This document shows, piece by piece, positions 49,030 through 59,719 of a DNA stretch of 64,000 nt. How positions within the stretch are numbered: the stretch's first letter is position 1; each line of letters begins with the position of its first letter. The position numbers were made by a program, and so were the translations under genes. The stretch lies in assembly GCF_014839805.1 (NCBI RefSeq), contig NC_051132.1, positions 3,906,001 through 3,970,000 on the forward strand. The letters are read 5' to 3'. The notes beneath the pieces are model-generated. The model was not told the origin of the DNA. It saw nothing but the letters and a program-made list of their open reading frames with translations, and did not search any database. Source of the DNA: Manduca sexta. Taxonomy: Eukaryota; Arthropoda; Insecta; Lepidoptera; Sphingidae.

Positions 49030-50780
49030 TGGCATTGTTTATTAACAATTCAATAATCAAAGGAGGATTTATTAAAGCGTCAATCAGCTTTGCCAAGTGC
49101 CAACTTGTGCGCATTGGTCCCTTTTTAGTGGTCTATTAGTCATACGTTATTGTATTGTTTTCTTTTCTTTGTATTTATTAAGCCTTTGATGCGTAATTTG
49201 ACAAAGCACGTCCCGTTACTCAATACTACATATCCAGTAGAATAGGTCGGCATAGTTAAAAGACGCAAAATCTTTAAGAGATTTCTATAATAAAAACACT
49301 TGAAAAAATTTGCTATATTGTATCATCTCAAATTTGCTTATAAATAAAGAAATATGTAGTTCCAAACATGATATAAAACTAGAATGTAAAACGGTAGATT
49401 AGAGACCATAATTGGTAATAAAAACACGTACAAAAAAGTATAGAAGGGATATTTAAAAATATTATTATGAGACTTGTGCTTCTCCGGCTTTATAGCTAGA
49501 TGGATAGAGTGCCATAATACAATGTACTTTAACATAGATAATAAAAATAACAATAAATAACATACAACGAGATTTGCTAAGCTTGCAAATCAACTAAATA
49601 TACGACGTTGAATCAAATCAAGTTTGGTCTATAATTGATTGATGGCGGAAACACATTTTCGTGTCGTATAGCGCGCTTCAAGACTGACACACGACGCGAC
49701 GTTTGCGAAGACTTAGTGTGTAATTTACAATGATGCTAAAGGTAGTGATTACATTCTCCTTGAATGATACAGACTTCAATCCGACCTCACACTTCACCGC
49801 AGCGGTGTGTATTATCTAGTAGTCGCGTTATATAATCTGGAGTTTGAAAAACATAATTATTTACGTAGTGGCAAATATAGAAGATGGCCAAAACATCATT
49901 ATTGACCTTATAATTACTGTTCAAAGGAAAGAAATAAAAATGGGGTTTATTAAATAAATAAGTGTAGTAACTATACAAGTGTGTTTACTTGCGTAGTAAT
50001 AACTGATATAGAGTTACTTGTATATGTCAAAACGGACGAACTTCATGTCGAGGTAAGATTATTCATCTTGTTGTGGAGCACAGTTCCGGATTATACAAAA
50101 TAAAAACATATTGCAAAAATAATTAGTGCACCAAGCAGATAATATTTTTTAACAAGTACGTATTCATTTTAGATATAGTAATGCCATTATTTATATTCAT
50201 ACAGATTATTTTATATTTATCTTTTTAGACCTTATAATAAAGATTGTTTTTTGTCTTTTTCTTCCATACGTCAAATGATTTGAAGATAAAAGAGACAAAA
50301 TACTGAGTAGGTTGACAACTGATTTAAATTGTGTATTAGTGAAACTCATGGTATGACAATTTACTGCAAGCTGCCATTTTGATTACAGTATTGCTTCTGT
50401 ATGTACTACTTTGAACTTATGATAATTTTATCATTCCAAAAAGTATATTTTAATTGGATTGTTTCTTGGGAATCACTTGTTTTTGTGTCAATGCTTATAT
50501 CAGAGGTCACGCTTGCAGGAAAATTATCATTTAAAGATAATGAGAGACCTGGTATTGCATCTGTGTATATTTATAAAATTTTTGGTGGAATGTTACCGAA
50601 CTTATTAGTAAAAAAGACACGAAATGCTTTCAGCTGTTTATAAAAATGCATTTGAATGTTAATATTTTCCAACGAATTCTATATTTATGCTGCTCGACAA
50701 ATTTCATGTAACACCTGTTTTGCAATATCCATAAATTGTTTTTGTTATTATGGCGGGAATTTTATGTATTTTTTGGATAA
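49030..50780. other. Non-coding stretch upstream of the first LRR gene
   Basis: No gene supported. A non-coding first exon for the LRR gene at 51049 is expected here, because its coding exon follows an acceptor, but I cannot locate it. Confidence 0.4.
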
Positions 50781-50784
50781 GAGA

Positions 50785-50885
50785 GGACCAGTTATTAAGA
50801 CCCTCCTCAGAGCAAACAGCCTTGAGCATTTGTTATACTTTTTAGGAGCCTAAGTTACGACGGGAAAGTGCAAAGATTTTCAAAT
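50785..50885 (+). repeat. Dispersed repeat shared with 14060-14165
   Basis: See the partner copy: ccctcctcagagcaaacagc, cttgagcatt, ggagcctaa and gacgggaaag occur in the same order. Confidence 0.55.
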
Positions 50886-51048
50886 AATTTCTTTAAAAAA
50901 ATGTAAGCTACCAATATTTGACCAAAGATAAATATTATGTTTTTAAGCGGAAAATAACAATTCAGTATTCCCAATTTCGCTAGTAAAGCTTATTTGCTAA
51001 AGCTATTTGCTAGTACCTAATTATTTTTTATATTTTTTTATTACAGAT

Positions 51049-52293
51049 ATGGCATCAAAATTTTTGATATGGAAAATCTTGAATGTAATACTTGTTTTAC
51101 CAGTATTCGTTTGTGGAAAACCGGCATGCAGAACTCGTTTCCGAACAGAGGTCATATGTGTCGCGGGAACAGATGATTACGTACTACAAAAAGGATTAGT
51201 ATCAGACAATAACCAAACCGCCGCAATCACACTTAAGGGTTGTCGGATTACAGGCGTAGACTCTGACGCCTTTAAAAATGTCTACAGTGTGCAAGAAATC
51301 GATTTGTCACAAAATAAAATCAGTGCTCTAAAAACAGAAGTTTTTAATGGAATGTCAAGACTTTCGTTATTGCGTTTATCAAAGAATTTATTGACGTCTC
51401 TACCTCGAGGACTTTTTGACAACTTACCGAGGTTGCAGAGGTTGGATTTAAGTAATAATAAAATTAGTTCTTTAGAATCGGGCATATTTAATAATTTGCC
51501 AGAATTAATACGTCTCGAATTGATTGGAAATGCTTTGTTAGGTAAAGATTTAGATCCATCACTTTTCGACAGGAATCCCAAGATGCAGTTTTTACGTCTC
51601 TCAGGAAACAATATGTCACATGCACCAGATCAGCTTTTCAATGCTTTCCGAGAACTGAGAATCTTGGATTTAAACAATTGTTCTTTGACAGAAATACCAA
51701 AATTTGTGAAAACTCCTAATATGAAAACACTGGAACGGTTGTCATTGCAAATAAATAAAATAAGGAGATTAGATGATCCATCATTATTTGAAAAGTTTGA
51801 AAAACTGTCATCGTTAGATTTAATTAGCAATGAGATTGAATATTTACATGAAGACGTTTTTAAACCACTGGAGAATCTCAAGGTCATAGATTTATCATTC
51901 AATAAGATTGAGCACATACAGGAAAAGTTGTTTCAAAATATGCCCAGTGTACAGAGTATAGACTTATCAAATAATTTAATAGAGGTTGTTCCAGTGAATG
52001 CCTTTCGGGGAACTCGTTTGAAGAAATTAAATTTGAATACAAACCAAATATCATACTTAGGAAACAACTTCTTGTTAGAACTAAGAAATTCTGCAACAAA
52101 ACTGTCAGAGTTTAATTTTGGTGACAATCCATTTCAATGCGCATGTTTACTGGATATTTTGAACGAAGTCAAATCCTTCGGCGTCGCGTATAATTACGAC
52201 AAGTACAATGGGGAACATGAAGTGTGCGTTATGACCAGTCAGTTTACATGTATGAGATTTAAGGCTGAATTAGATTCTATTGATATGCGATAA
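51049..52293 (+). CDS. Secreted leucine-rich-repeat protein, LRR gene 1
   Basis: 414 residues from the ATG just after the acceptor attacag (51041-51046). A 5' non-coding exon is implied but not located. Residues 1-23 are a signal peptide (MASKFLIWKILNVILVLPVF). A short N-terminal cap has two cysteines (PACRTRF...EVICVAG). About 12 typical 23-25-residue LRRs follow (for example EIDLSQNKISALKTEVF), then a four-cysteine LRRCT cap starting DNPFQCACLLDILNEVK. There is no membrane segment or GPI signal, so it is probably secreted as a solenoid binding protein. The ligand is unknown; insect LRR proteins of this build include immune and signalling types, but nothing here decides. It is more distant from genes 2 and 3 than they are from each other, and closest to the pseudogene at 58560. 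Confidence 0.9.
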   Translation: MASKFLIWKILNVILVLPVFVCGKPACRTRFRTEVICVAGTDDYVLQKGLVSDNNQTAAITLKGCRITGVDSDAFKNVYSVQEIDLSQNKISALKTEVFNGMSRLSLLRLSKNLLTSLPRGLFDNLPRLQRLDLSNNKISSLESGIFNNLPELIRLELIGNALLGKDLDPSLFDRNPKMQFLRLSGNNMSHAPDQLFNAFRELRILDLNNCSLTEIPKFVKTPNMKTLERLSLQINKIRRLDDPSLFEKFEKLSSLDLISNEIEYLHEDVFKPLENLKVIDLSFNKIEHIQEKLFQNMPSVQSIDLSNNLIEVVPVNAFRGTRLKKLNLNTNQISYLGNNFLLELRNSATKLSEFNFGDNPFQCACLLDILNEVKSFGVAYNYDKYNGEHEVCVMTSQFTCMRFKAELDSIDMR

Positions 52294-53329
52294 ATGTTGA
52301 AGCCATAGAATCTTATATTTCTATGAACAATGGTACGTTTGGTCCACATTTGGACAAGGGTTTTAAGCTTGGTACCTAGTAAATGATCTTAAAATCCTTT
52401 TTTAAGAGTACACGTTTTTAATAATCTTAAGATTAAGATATAGTTCCTGCCTGTTATATTTCCACTGAAGGTGCTTTACTAGTTATTATAGGTACGATAC
52501 ACGTATTGAAATTTCACTAGTAGAGGGAAGCATCTTATTAGAGTTAGCAAATATACCTCAAGTAACATTTATCTCCGATATGGCGTAGGTGCAATAATTT
52601 TTTTTCACTTATGTTGTAGGAATGCTACGGCGAATTTTTTCTACTGGTTGCTTGAGTATCATGAATCCTATTTATGAGATAACATAAAGTACAAAATAAC
52701 ATTCATTACTCTATTACTGTTTAAATTCTGTATCGAATGAAGTTACTATAAAAATATTTTAATGCGGTTTAACATAGTTTTAAAAAGGTATAATATGTGT
52801 TTCTTGCCAGTGGATTTTGCTAACCTTAATGTTTTGTGTATTTTCTCTTAATTGTTCGTGTGAATTTTCCATCTTTTAGACAGTGTATATAAATAATATA
52901 GATTGTTTAGTAAGTAGCAGGTTAATTGTTTAAAACTCATGTTCACTTTACGACGTCTAAAGTATAATTAAGAAAATATTTGAGTGTCTGAGAAAGCAAT
53001 GTATAACTGGCCGAGTAGAATAATTGTAGACAATTTGAAGCTGTTTTTATAACAAATAAATTTACGATTGTTTGTATTTCACTACGTGTAATTAAGTTTG
53101 TTAATTTATATTATAACCTAATTTAAGTTCCTATCTCCTTAAATTCCATTTATCTCATATAACCTGGGAGTCAGTACCTAACTTTAAATCAAATGGGAAA
53201 ATACGCAATGCGTGATCGCGTTCGCGCAGTAATTATATTCTTCATTCAAGAAACACTCATCGACCAAGACACACATTTTGAGATTGGTTCTGCACTCTCC
53301 GGGTCTGCATTTTAGTATTGTGGTTCTTA

Positions 53330-53397
53330 ACTGAAGTTAAGAAACACTGCAGTGCAGAGTAGCTTCTCGAGCAGGACTACTTGTACTTTGTGACAAG
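53330..53397 (+). other. Non-coding first exon of LRR gene 2
   Basis: The block ending gtgacaag|gtaaatattattg is conserved with 61800-61868 of unit B, including the donor. The intron 53398-54156 ends tttcag, and the ATG is 20 bases into the second exon. The 5' limit is a guess. Conservation of an exon-donor block between duplicates supports it, but it is not proof of transcription. Confidence 0.6.
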
Positions 53398-54176
53398 GTA
53401 AATATTATTGATTAATGTGTGATCGGAAAAGTTTTTAGTTATTTTTAGTTTAATGTATTCACTTGTTTTAAAATGTTGGTCAAAATAGACTCTTGTTATG
53501 TATACATTTCAAGATTAATTTGCATAATTTTTTTTTACAAATTACTAGTAGCTTCGCTTATTGCTTTATCTTGAAAATCCGCTCTGTGTATCCATAACAT
53601 TGGTAGTGCCAGAAACTTAAATACTAGTAGATATATAATCAGTTGTTGGTGACCTAACTTTATTATAATAATACAATGATATTTAATTACGTACGATTTT
53701 ATAATCTCACGAGGTGTTGCTCCCGGCTTGCAATGCGAGGAAAGCGGTTGCCGCTACTAAAGTCTCTAAAATATTGTAGCGGTTAATAGCGTCATCTGTA
53801 TGACGCCAACGCTAATTTGTCAAAGAATTTGATTAAAAAAATTGGATTATTTCTCATGGGAGTAAATTACCGCGATAAAAATTAGCCTATGAGCTAATCT
53901 GGGACATGGTTTATGCATGTGCCAAATTTCATCTAAATAAAATAGCGTCTATTCCTAACAAACACGCAAATATCTAAAAATGGTTGCAAACTTTCTCAAT
54001 TATAACATTAGTTAAATTAGGTTATTAACTTTGTTCAGACTACTTTTTATATTTTGATCTAATAATTATAATACCTATATGAATATTTTAGGATGACGTA
54101 TTTCGATTCCTGTTATATATATCCCTGTTATTAATATTACAGTTTGTCTATTTCAGATAAAACGCCGGAAAAAACA

Positions 54177-55400
54177 ATGTTACGGGAAATCGTGAGCGCA
54201 GTATTCATTTTAACGATATCTGTTTGGGGAAGTCCAACATGCAGAACTCGTTCCGTTACGGAGGTCGTGTGTGTCGCTGGAACCCGAGATTATGTATTAC
54301 AGAGGGGTCTAGTGTCAGGCAATAATGATACCGTCGCAATAACACTTAAGGATTGTCGGATTACAGATGTAGACATTGAAGTTTTCAAAAATGTATACAA
54401 TTTAAAAGAAATTGATTTGTCCCGAAATAAAATTAGTTCCCTTAAAGTGGGTGTTTTCGACGGAATCCCAAAACTATCTTCTTTAAGATTATCAAAAAAT
54501 TTGTTATCAACGCTTCCTTTAGGACTTTTTGACAATTTACCTAAGTTGCAACGATTAGATTTGGGGGGAAATAAAATTAAGTTTTTACAATTAGGGATAT
54601 TTAATTATTTGCCCCAGTTAGTACGTCTCGATTTGGCAAAAAACGAATTCTTAGGAAAAGAATTAGACCCCTGTCTTTTCAACAGAAACCCAAACATTAA
54701 GTATTTATATTTTTCGGGAAACAATATGTCTGAAGCACCAGATCAGCTCTTAAACGGTTTTCAAAACTTGAAATTTTTGGGCTTAAATAAATGTCACTTG
54801 ACAGAAATACCAAAATTTGTGACGGGGTCCAACCTAATCACTCTAAAAAAATTATTTTTGCAAACAAATCAAATAAGATTAGATGATCCTAAGACTTTTA
54901 TAAATATGGAAAATTTGGTAGAGTTAGATTTGTTTCATAATGTAATTGAAAATTTAAATGAAACTGTTTTCAAACCGTTGACTAAGCTCAAAATCATCGA
55001 TCTGTCATTTAACAAGATCAAGCAGCTTCCGCAAAATATGTTTCAGAACATGTTACGTATTAGGAAAATATTTTTGTCGCATAATTTAATAAAAAAAGTT
55101 TCAGTGAATGCTTTTCAAAGTCCTAGTTTGGAGTTATTAGATTTGAGCAGAAATGGAATTTCATACTTAGAGAAGAATTTTGTTTCGAAATTATATGCCT
55201 TTAATAAGACCTTGTCGTCATTTCATTTTAGGGGTAATCCCTTTCAATGCGCATGTTTCGTTGAAATCTTGAATGACGTGAAGAAGCTCGGTATCGAACA
55301 TGACATAAATGAAGACATAGAAGATATAAAGTGTTCTATGACGAATGAGTTTACTTGTTTGAGACCTGACGAAGAACTACGTGATGTGGACAATCACTAG
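54177..55400 (+). CDS. Secreted leucine-rich-repeat protein, LRR gene 2
   Basis: 407 residues. Signal peptide MLREIVSAVFILTISVWG, two-cysteine N-cap (PTCRTRS...EVVCVAG), about 12 LRRs and a four-cysteine C-cap (NPFQCACFVEILNDVKKLG). One arginine is missing in LRR 8 (NQIRLDD against NQIRRLDD in gene 3). Its stop is TAG where gene 3 has GAG. The sequence past the stop still resembles gene 3's last 17 codons (DKLWSTFGLPHY...), so either gene 2 lost its tail or gene 3 regained one. Start chosen as the first ATG after the acceptor (54156). Confidence 0.9.
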   Translation: MLREIVSAVFILTISVWGSPTCRTRSVTEVVCVAGTRDYVLQRGLVSGNNDTVAITLKDCRITDVDIEVFKNVYNLKEIDLSRNKISSLKVGVFDGIPKLSSLRLSKNLLSTLPLGLFDNLPKLQRLDLGGNKIKFLQLGIFNYLPQLVRLDLAKNEFLGKELDPCLFNRNPNIKYLYFSGNNMSEAPDQLLNGFQNLKFLGLNKCHLTEIPKFVTGSNLITLKKLFLQTNQIRLDDPKTFINMENLVELDLFHNVIENLNETVFKPLTKLKIIDLSFNKIKQLPQNMFQNMLRIRKIFLSHNLIKKVSVNAFQSPSLELLDLSRNGISYLEKNFVSKLYAFNKTLSSFHFRGNPFQCACFVEILNDVKKLGIEHDINEDIEDIKCSMTNEFTCLRPDEELRDVDNH

Positions 55401-55679
55401 GATAAGTTTTGGTCTACATTTGGACGTGCGTATTACATACATCATTTCCAAGAAATAATATTACCGAAACCAACATTAAATATTAAATCATTTTATAAAA
55501 TTAGTTTGTAATTCTTCTTAATTATCACAATATAAAATACTTTATTATATTATGGACTTTTATTTTAATTAAAATAATATTAATATTCGGCGGGGTAACA
55601 TTACAAAATGGTGAACTGTGGAGTGTAGTGCCAAGCAGTTGTACACTTATTGTAGTTGTAGATTTACGTAAAAGGTGAT

Positions 55680-55810
55680 AGGGTCAGTCCGACAGGGTTA
55701 CATTACTGGGATAAAAAGTAGCCTATATATTCATACAAATCTTAGTGTATCCGTTTGCCAAATTTTATTCAAATTAATTCAGCAGTTACTGCGTTTACTT
55801 TTAATAAACA
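55680..55810 (+). repeat. RTE-like fragment
   Basis: gggataaaaagtagcctata, gccaaattttattcaaatta and ttcagcagttactgcgttta follow the same order as the fragments in the LRR introns. Confidence 0.5.
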
Positions 55811-55998
55811 TCGAAACATTTTCACAAATTTTCGCTTTTTTTATATTCTATTTTATATTCTGGTAATTTGCTTCCATGGAAAATATTGGATCTTTAGTCT
55901 GCCTTTTAGGTAGATGGCGCTAGTGTTGTACAGGTGGTGGTAAAGCACTATTTTTTTTTAAACCCGGAAATATGGACGATGTAATTCTGTAATACTAA

Positions 55999-56620
55999 TA
56001 AAAATAATTTAACAAAAAATTTAACATCCTTCAAAAACCACTCAAAACCAAAGAATAATTTCACATAACAGGTATATATTGGATACCAATTTTGGAGTCG
56101 GTGCCTAATTAAAATTGCTAGTTAGCTATATTTGTTGCATAATCCATCTATGAGCTAAATTTCTTTCAAATTAATTAAAAGGAATAGATTTGCTTGAACT
56201 ACTAAAAAACATACACAGTCAAAGATGTAATAGCAAGCACATGTATGGTGTTTCATCTTTTTATTTCCTCTTTTTTCGAGGCAGGGAGTGTAATACATTC
56301 ACAATTGACCAGCTATTTGTAACAGGGGAAGAATTTGGGTAGTGTACAGTTCACAAATTTAAATATATCCTTAATAGCTTCCATTTGCTGTGCTGCGGTG
56401 GTGTGTTCATCTCCGGTGACGATCTGACTTGCTGACTTTTACGCTGGCAGTACATTGTTTTCGTATATTCGTAAATGTATTTATCTAGCTTAACTAGCAA
56501 TTATAATTAGGCACCGACTCCAAAATTGGTATCCAATATATACCTGTAATGTGAAATTATTTTTTGGTTTTGAGTGGTTTTTGAAGGCGGTTTAATTTTT
56601 TGTTAAAATTATTTTTATTT
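55999..56620. mobile_element. Foldback/MITE-like element with ~130-bp inverted repeats
   Basis: Left arm about 55999-56130 and right arm about 56484-56620 are reverse complements with few changes. Shared words are caaaaaccactcaaaacc, caggtatatattggatacca and ggagtcggtgcctaatta. About 350 bp of unrelated sequence lies between them. No transposase and no clear target duplication are seen. Confidence 0.72.
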
Positions 56621-56644
56621 TTTGCTTTTTTGTGTTAGTCATAA

Positions 56645-57510
56645 AAAATAAACCGTCTCGATGGCGTAGTTGTGTTTCGCTCACGATACGACTATCGCGC
56701 TGAGGTGTAACACCTCTGCCTACCCCTGAAAAGGGTAAAAGGTGTGATGCTATATATATGTATGTAAAAAGTAGATTCAAGCAAACCTAACGCAAAAACA
56801 CAACTAATGTGTTTCGCTCGCAGTACGACTATCGCGCTGAAATGTTACACCTCAGCCTACCCCTGAAAAGGGGAAAAGGTGTGATGCTATATATATGTAT
56901 GTAAGAAGTAGATTCAAGCAAACCTAACGTAAAAACACAACTGATATATTTCGATCATAGTACAACTATTGCGCTGTGGTGATACATCTCTGCCTACCTC
57001 AAAAAAGGGGAAAAGGTGTGGTGCTATATACATATAGGTATGTAAGAAGTAGAGTCAATTAACCCAACGCAAAAACACAACGAATGTGTTTCGCTCGCAG
57101 TACGACTATCGCGCTGAAATGTTACACCTCAGCCTACCCCTGAAAAGGGGAAAAGGTGTGATGCTATAAATATGCATGTAAGAAGTAGATTCAAGCAAAC
57201 CTAACGCAAAAACACAACTGATATATTTCGATCATAGTACAACTATTGCGCTGTGGTGATACATCTCTGCCTACCCCAAAAAAGGGGGAAAGGTGTGATG
57301 CTATATACATATATGTATGCATTTAAGAAGTAGAGTCAACTACACCCAAGCCAAAAACACAACTGATATGTTTCACACACAGTACGACTACTGCGCTGAA
57401 ATGTTACGCCTCTGCCTACTCCTGACACTCGGAAAAGATGTTATGTTATATGTATAAGTATATGAGAAGTACACTCAACCAAACTCAATGCAAAAACATA
57501 ACTAAAAACG
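56645..57510 (+). repeat. Tandem array derived from a family-2 SINE, six units of 137-145 bp
   Basis: Unit anchors (gtgtttcgctc or atatttcgatc) are at 56672, 56809, 56946, 57086, 57223 and 57368. Before the first unit is the SINE head word ctcgatggcgtagttgtg. Each unit joins a head piece (tacgactatcgcgctga) to the SINE 3' end (gcctacccctgaaaaggggaaaaggtgtgatgctata). Units 3 and 5 share a variant (gatcatagtacaactattgc), and units 2 and 4 the other. The array is thus partly a dimer of about 277 bp. The last unit is diverged. Confidence 0.82.
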
Positions 57511-57514
57511 GAAA

Positions 57515-57755
57515 GCTAAAATAAATTTCGTTTTCTTGGACGACATAATTATTCTAGTTTTTTTAGTTTTAAAACCAAACTACAGAAGCGATGTTGAAAA
57601 AAAAATTATGGGACCAACCTGGAGAGATATTCTTTCGAATAAAAAAAGAATTTTCCAAATCGGTTCATAAATGAGCGAGTTCTGAGATAACAAACATACA
57701 AAAAAAAATCACGTCGAATTGATAACCTCCTCCTTTTTTTGAAGTCGGTTAAAAT
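57515..57755 (+). mobile_element. RTE-type LINE 3' end
   Basis: The end acgtcgaattgataacctcc, then tccttt and gaagtcggttaaaa, is the widespread lepidopteran RTE 3' terminus as I know it. Upstream is ccaaatcggttcataaatga and gcgagttctgagataacaa. No coding part is left. Confidence 0.65.
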
Positions 57756-57759
57756 TGTG

Positions 57760-58185
57760 TTGTAGAAGCTGTGTGATTTTGCGATAAGGTCGTTCGGACA
57801 CTTAATTGGATAAGTTGAAAATTGAAAATTATTTAAGAATTTAAATTATTTCTTTTAATTTTTTTCAGTGAAATATTACGTAATAAATTTGGTTGTATTG
57901 AAATCTATTTTTTCTTTAGATTATTTTGCTTGCATCGTTATGTGTAATTGGAACAACTATGTACATAAAATTTACCGATTATTAAGATTTTATAAGTGGA
58001 TACTTAATATGTATAGGTTATACTTGTATTATTGCTTACCATAATTATTGATGTCTTGTGTATTGTAAGATTAAGTAAGTCAGAGGTCACGATATTCCAA
58101 ACATAGTGTATACATTTAATAGCTATTGATAAAACATATTAAGAATCTTGTTATTTTTTGTAATCATTTATGTACAATCTTCTTC
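57760..58185. other. Non-coding stretch
   Basis: AT-rich, nothing recognised. Confidence 0.4.
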
Positions 58186-58189
58186 GGTT

Positions 58190-58410
58190 TTCCTACAAAT
58201 CCTGTGTCGGGCAAAGTGCTATTAGATTTTTCTGCTCATTATTAACTCGTAGTCTGGAATTTGCGCTCGAAATGGCGATAGGCTCACCCCCTATCACATC
58301 ATGGGACGGGACGCCCATCGAAAAGTGGGTGCCCTGGTTGCACTTCCGCCTACACCATGGGACGGGACTAAAGTACGTGATGTGTGTATATCTTCTTTCT
58401 CCCTTTTTGC
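58190..58410 (+). mobile_element. SINE (family 2), head missing
   Basis: gtcgggcaaagtgctattag, ttttctgctcattattaact, aatggcgataggctcacccc, tatcacatcatgggacggga and aagtgggtgccctggttg. The tail is tacgtgatgtgtgtata. The short TG tail is the homologue of the (TG)11 at 21918. Confidence 0.75.
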
Positions 58411-58559
58411 CTCTAGAAACATCATTACTGTCGTTTCTTAGTATTTTTTTTACTCCAGTGTGACATCAATAAAAGCAATATAGACAATTTAAAAATGAAT
58501 TAGAAAGAAATCAAATAAGAAAATAAGACAATCCCGCATTATTTCTAAACTACGAAAAC

Positions 58560-59240
58560 ATGGTATCATAGGATTATATTTACATCATGGTATAATGACA
58601 GCATTCTTAAACCAATGAAAAAACTAAAACATATCTAATTATGTTTCAATAAGTTAGAGCAGATACTAAAAAACGTGTTCCATAGCATGATCAGTGTAGA
58701 GAGCGTAGATTTGTCGAACAATTTAATAAATATTTTCACAGTGAACACTTTTCAAGGAACTAGATTAAAGTCAAAGAAATTTTAAGTGCGAACAGAATTT
58801 TTTGTAACACAACTTCTAGCTAGAACTAAAGAAGTACGACACAAGGCTCAAAGCATTTTATTTTAATAATATTAATAATATCAGCCCTGTATTATATACT
58901 CGCCCACTGCTGAGCACGGGCCTCCTTTACTACTGAGAGGGATTAGGCCTTAGTCCACCACGCTGGCCTAGTGCGGATTGGTAGACTTCACACACCTTCG
59001 AAATTCCTATAGAGAACTTCTCAGATGTGCAGGTTTCGTCACGATGTTTTCCTTCACCGTTATTTTATTTTATGATAATTGTTTTCAATGTGCATGTTAC
59101 TTGGAAGTTCCAAATGAAGTTAAGAAATACAGCATTGCATTTAATTTAGATAACAATGGAACGTTGACAGAGTGTTTCATTACGAATGCGTTTGAGGCAC
59201 AAGCTTCATGTAGGTTCATTACCAAAATCAGCGGATAAAA
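58560..59240 (+). pseudogene. LRR pseudogene, closest to LRR gene 1
   Basis: Only the last third of an LRR gene remains. It aligns with gene 1 from about its codon 275 onward: aaaccaatg..aaaactaaaac, catgatcagtgtagagagcg, aacaatttaataaatattt, aacacttttcaaggaactag. It carries frameshifts and in-frame stops, for example right after ...TRLKSKKF. A SINE splits it at 58866-59061. It resumes with the LRRCT cap (FQCACYLEVPNEVKKY, then C residues in TECFITNAF). No 5' part or promoter is found. Dead as a full gene; a short residual frame persists by chance. Confidence 0.85.
58866..59061 (-). mobile_element. SINE (family 1), 5'-truncated, inside the LRR pseudogene
   Basis: It starts with the family-1 tail (cagccctgtattatatactc) and stops at ccttcaccgt, so the head is missing. 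An 11-bp duplication, attttatttta, flanks it at 58855-58865 and 59062-59072. Removing the insert rejoins the LRR homology. Confidence 0.9.
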
Positions 59241-59269
59241 CTTTTAATTATTTCGTAATTAATTTAAAT

Positions 59270-59289
59270 ATCTATCGATATCGATAGAT
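59270..59289. promoter_or_regulatory. Perfect palindrome with TATCGATA core
   Basis: atctatcgatatcgatagat reads the same on both strands. In Drosophila, TATCGATA binds DREF and CGATA binds BEAF-32. It lies 30 bp after the pseudogene, so a role is unproven. Confidence 0.4.
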
Positions 59290-59497
59290 GCTTTGTCTAT
59301 CGGCTATGGTAAATTCACAGGCCTACTAAAATAAACAATTTTCGATCAGTCAACTACAAACCGTTGCAAATTGCTATTTTAGATAAAGGCTAAAAAAAGG
59401 TATCAAAACCCTGATTTGGTATTCAAGTACCAAAAGAAGTCTGGGTATATAAAAACACTCGTTAAAAAGCTGTTAAATTACAATAAACTATAGAACT

Positions 59498-59707
59498 ACC
59501 GGCTTTCTTCGAGCTAAATTTTGTCCAATTTTCATTTGCTATTTACAGCAGTTTCGATGCCTTCCGAAACGTCATTCACACAAAAATGGTTTAGCATTTA
59601 GATTATTAAATTAAGAAAATGTTAGAAATTTCGGAAGGAATGGAAACCGCTGTAAGTAACAAACAAGAATTCGGCCGGAATCTCGTCTAGAAGAAAGCCA
59701 GTACGCC
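59498..59707. repeat. Imperfect inverted repeat, ~80-bp arms
   Basis: Arms about 59498-59577 and 59624-59707. Shared words are ggctttcttc, ttacagcagtttcgatgcc and ttccgaaa and their complements, across a ~46-bp centre. A decayed MITE is likely. Confidence 0.6.
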
Positions 59708-59719
59708 TTCTGTTCTTTT

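Larger units (their letters stand above)
52732..55645 (+). repeat. Duplicated unit A (promoter, first exon, intron and LRR gene 2)
   Basis: Collinear with 61230-64000. Matches begin at atcgaatgaagttacta (52732) and run through tgccagtggattttgctaac, ctaactttaaatcaaatggg, the non-coding exon, an intron with the same RTE-like fragment (53845-53975 here), the coding exon, and the 3' flank tatggacttttatttta. Small gaps and roughly 80-97% local identity by eye. Confidence 0.85.

Noticed and set aside
56645..57510. CRISPR-like array
   Set aside because: Units of 137-145 bp are contiguous with no unique spacers, in an animal genome, and derive from a SINE.
58978..59238. 86-codon frame as an intact small LRR protein
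   Set aside because: Its first half is SINE sequence; only the end is LRRCT homology, so it is a fusion formed by the insertion in a pseudogene.
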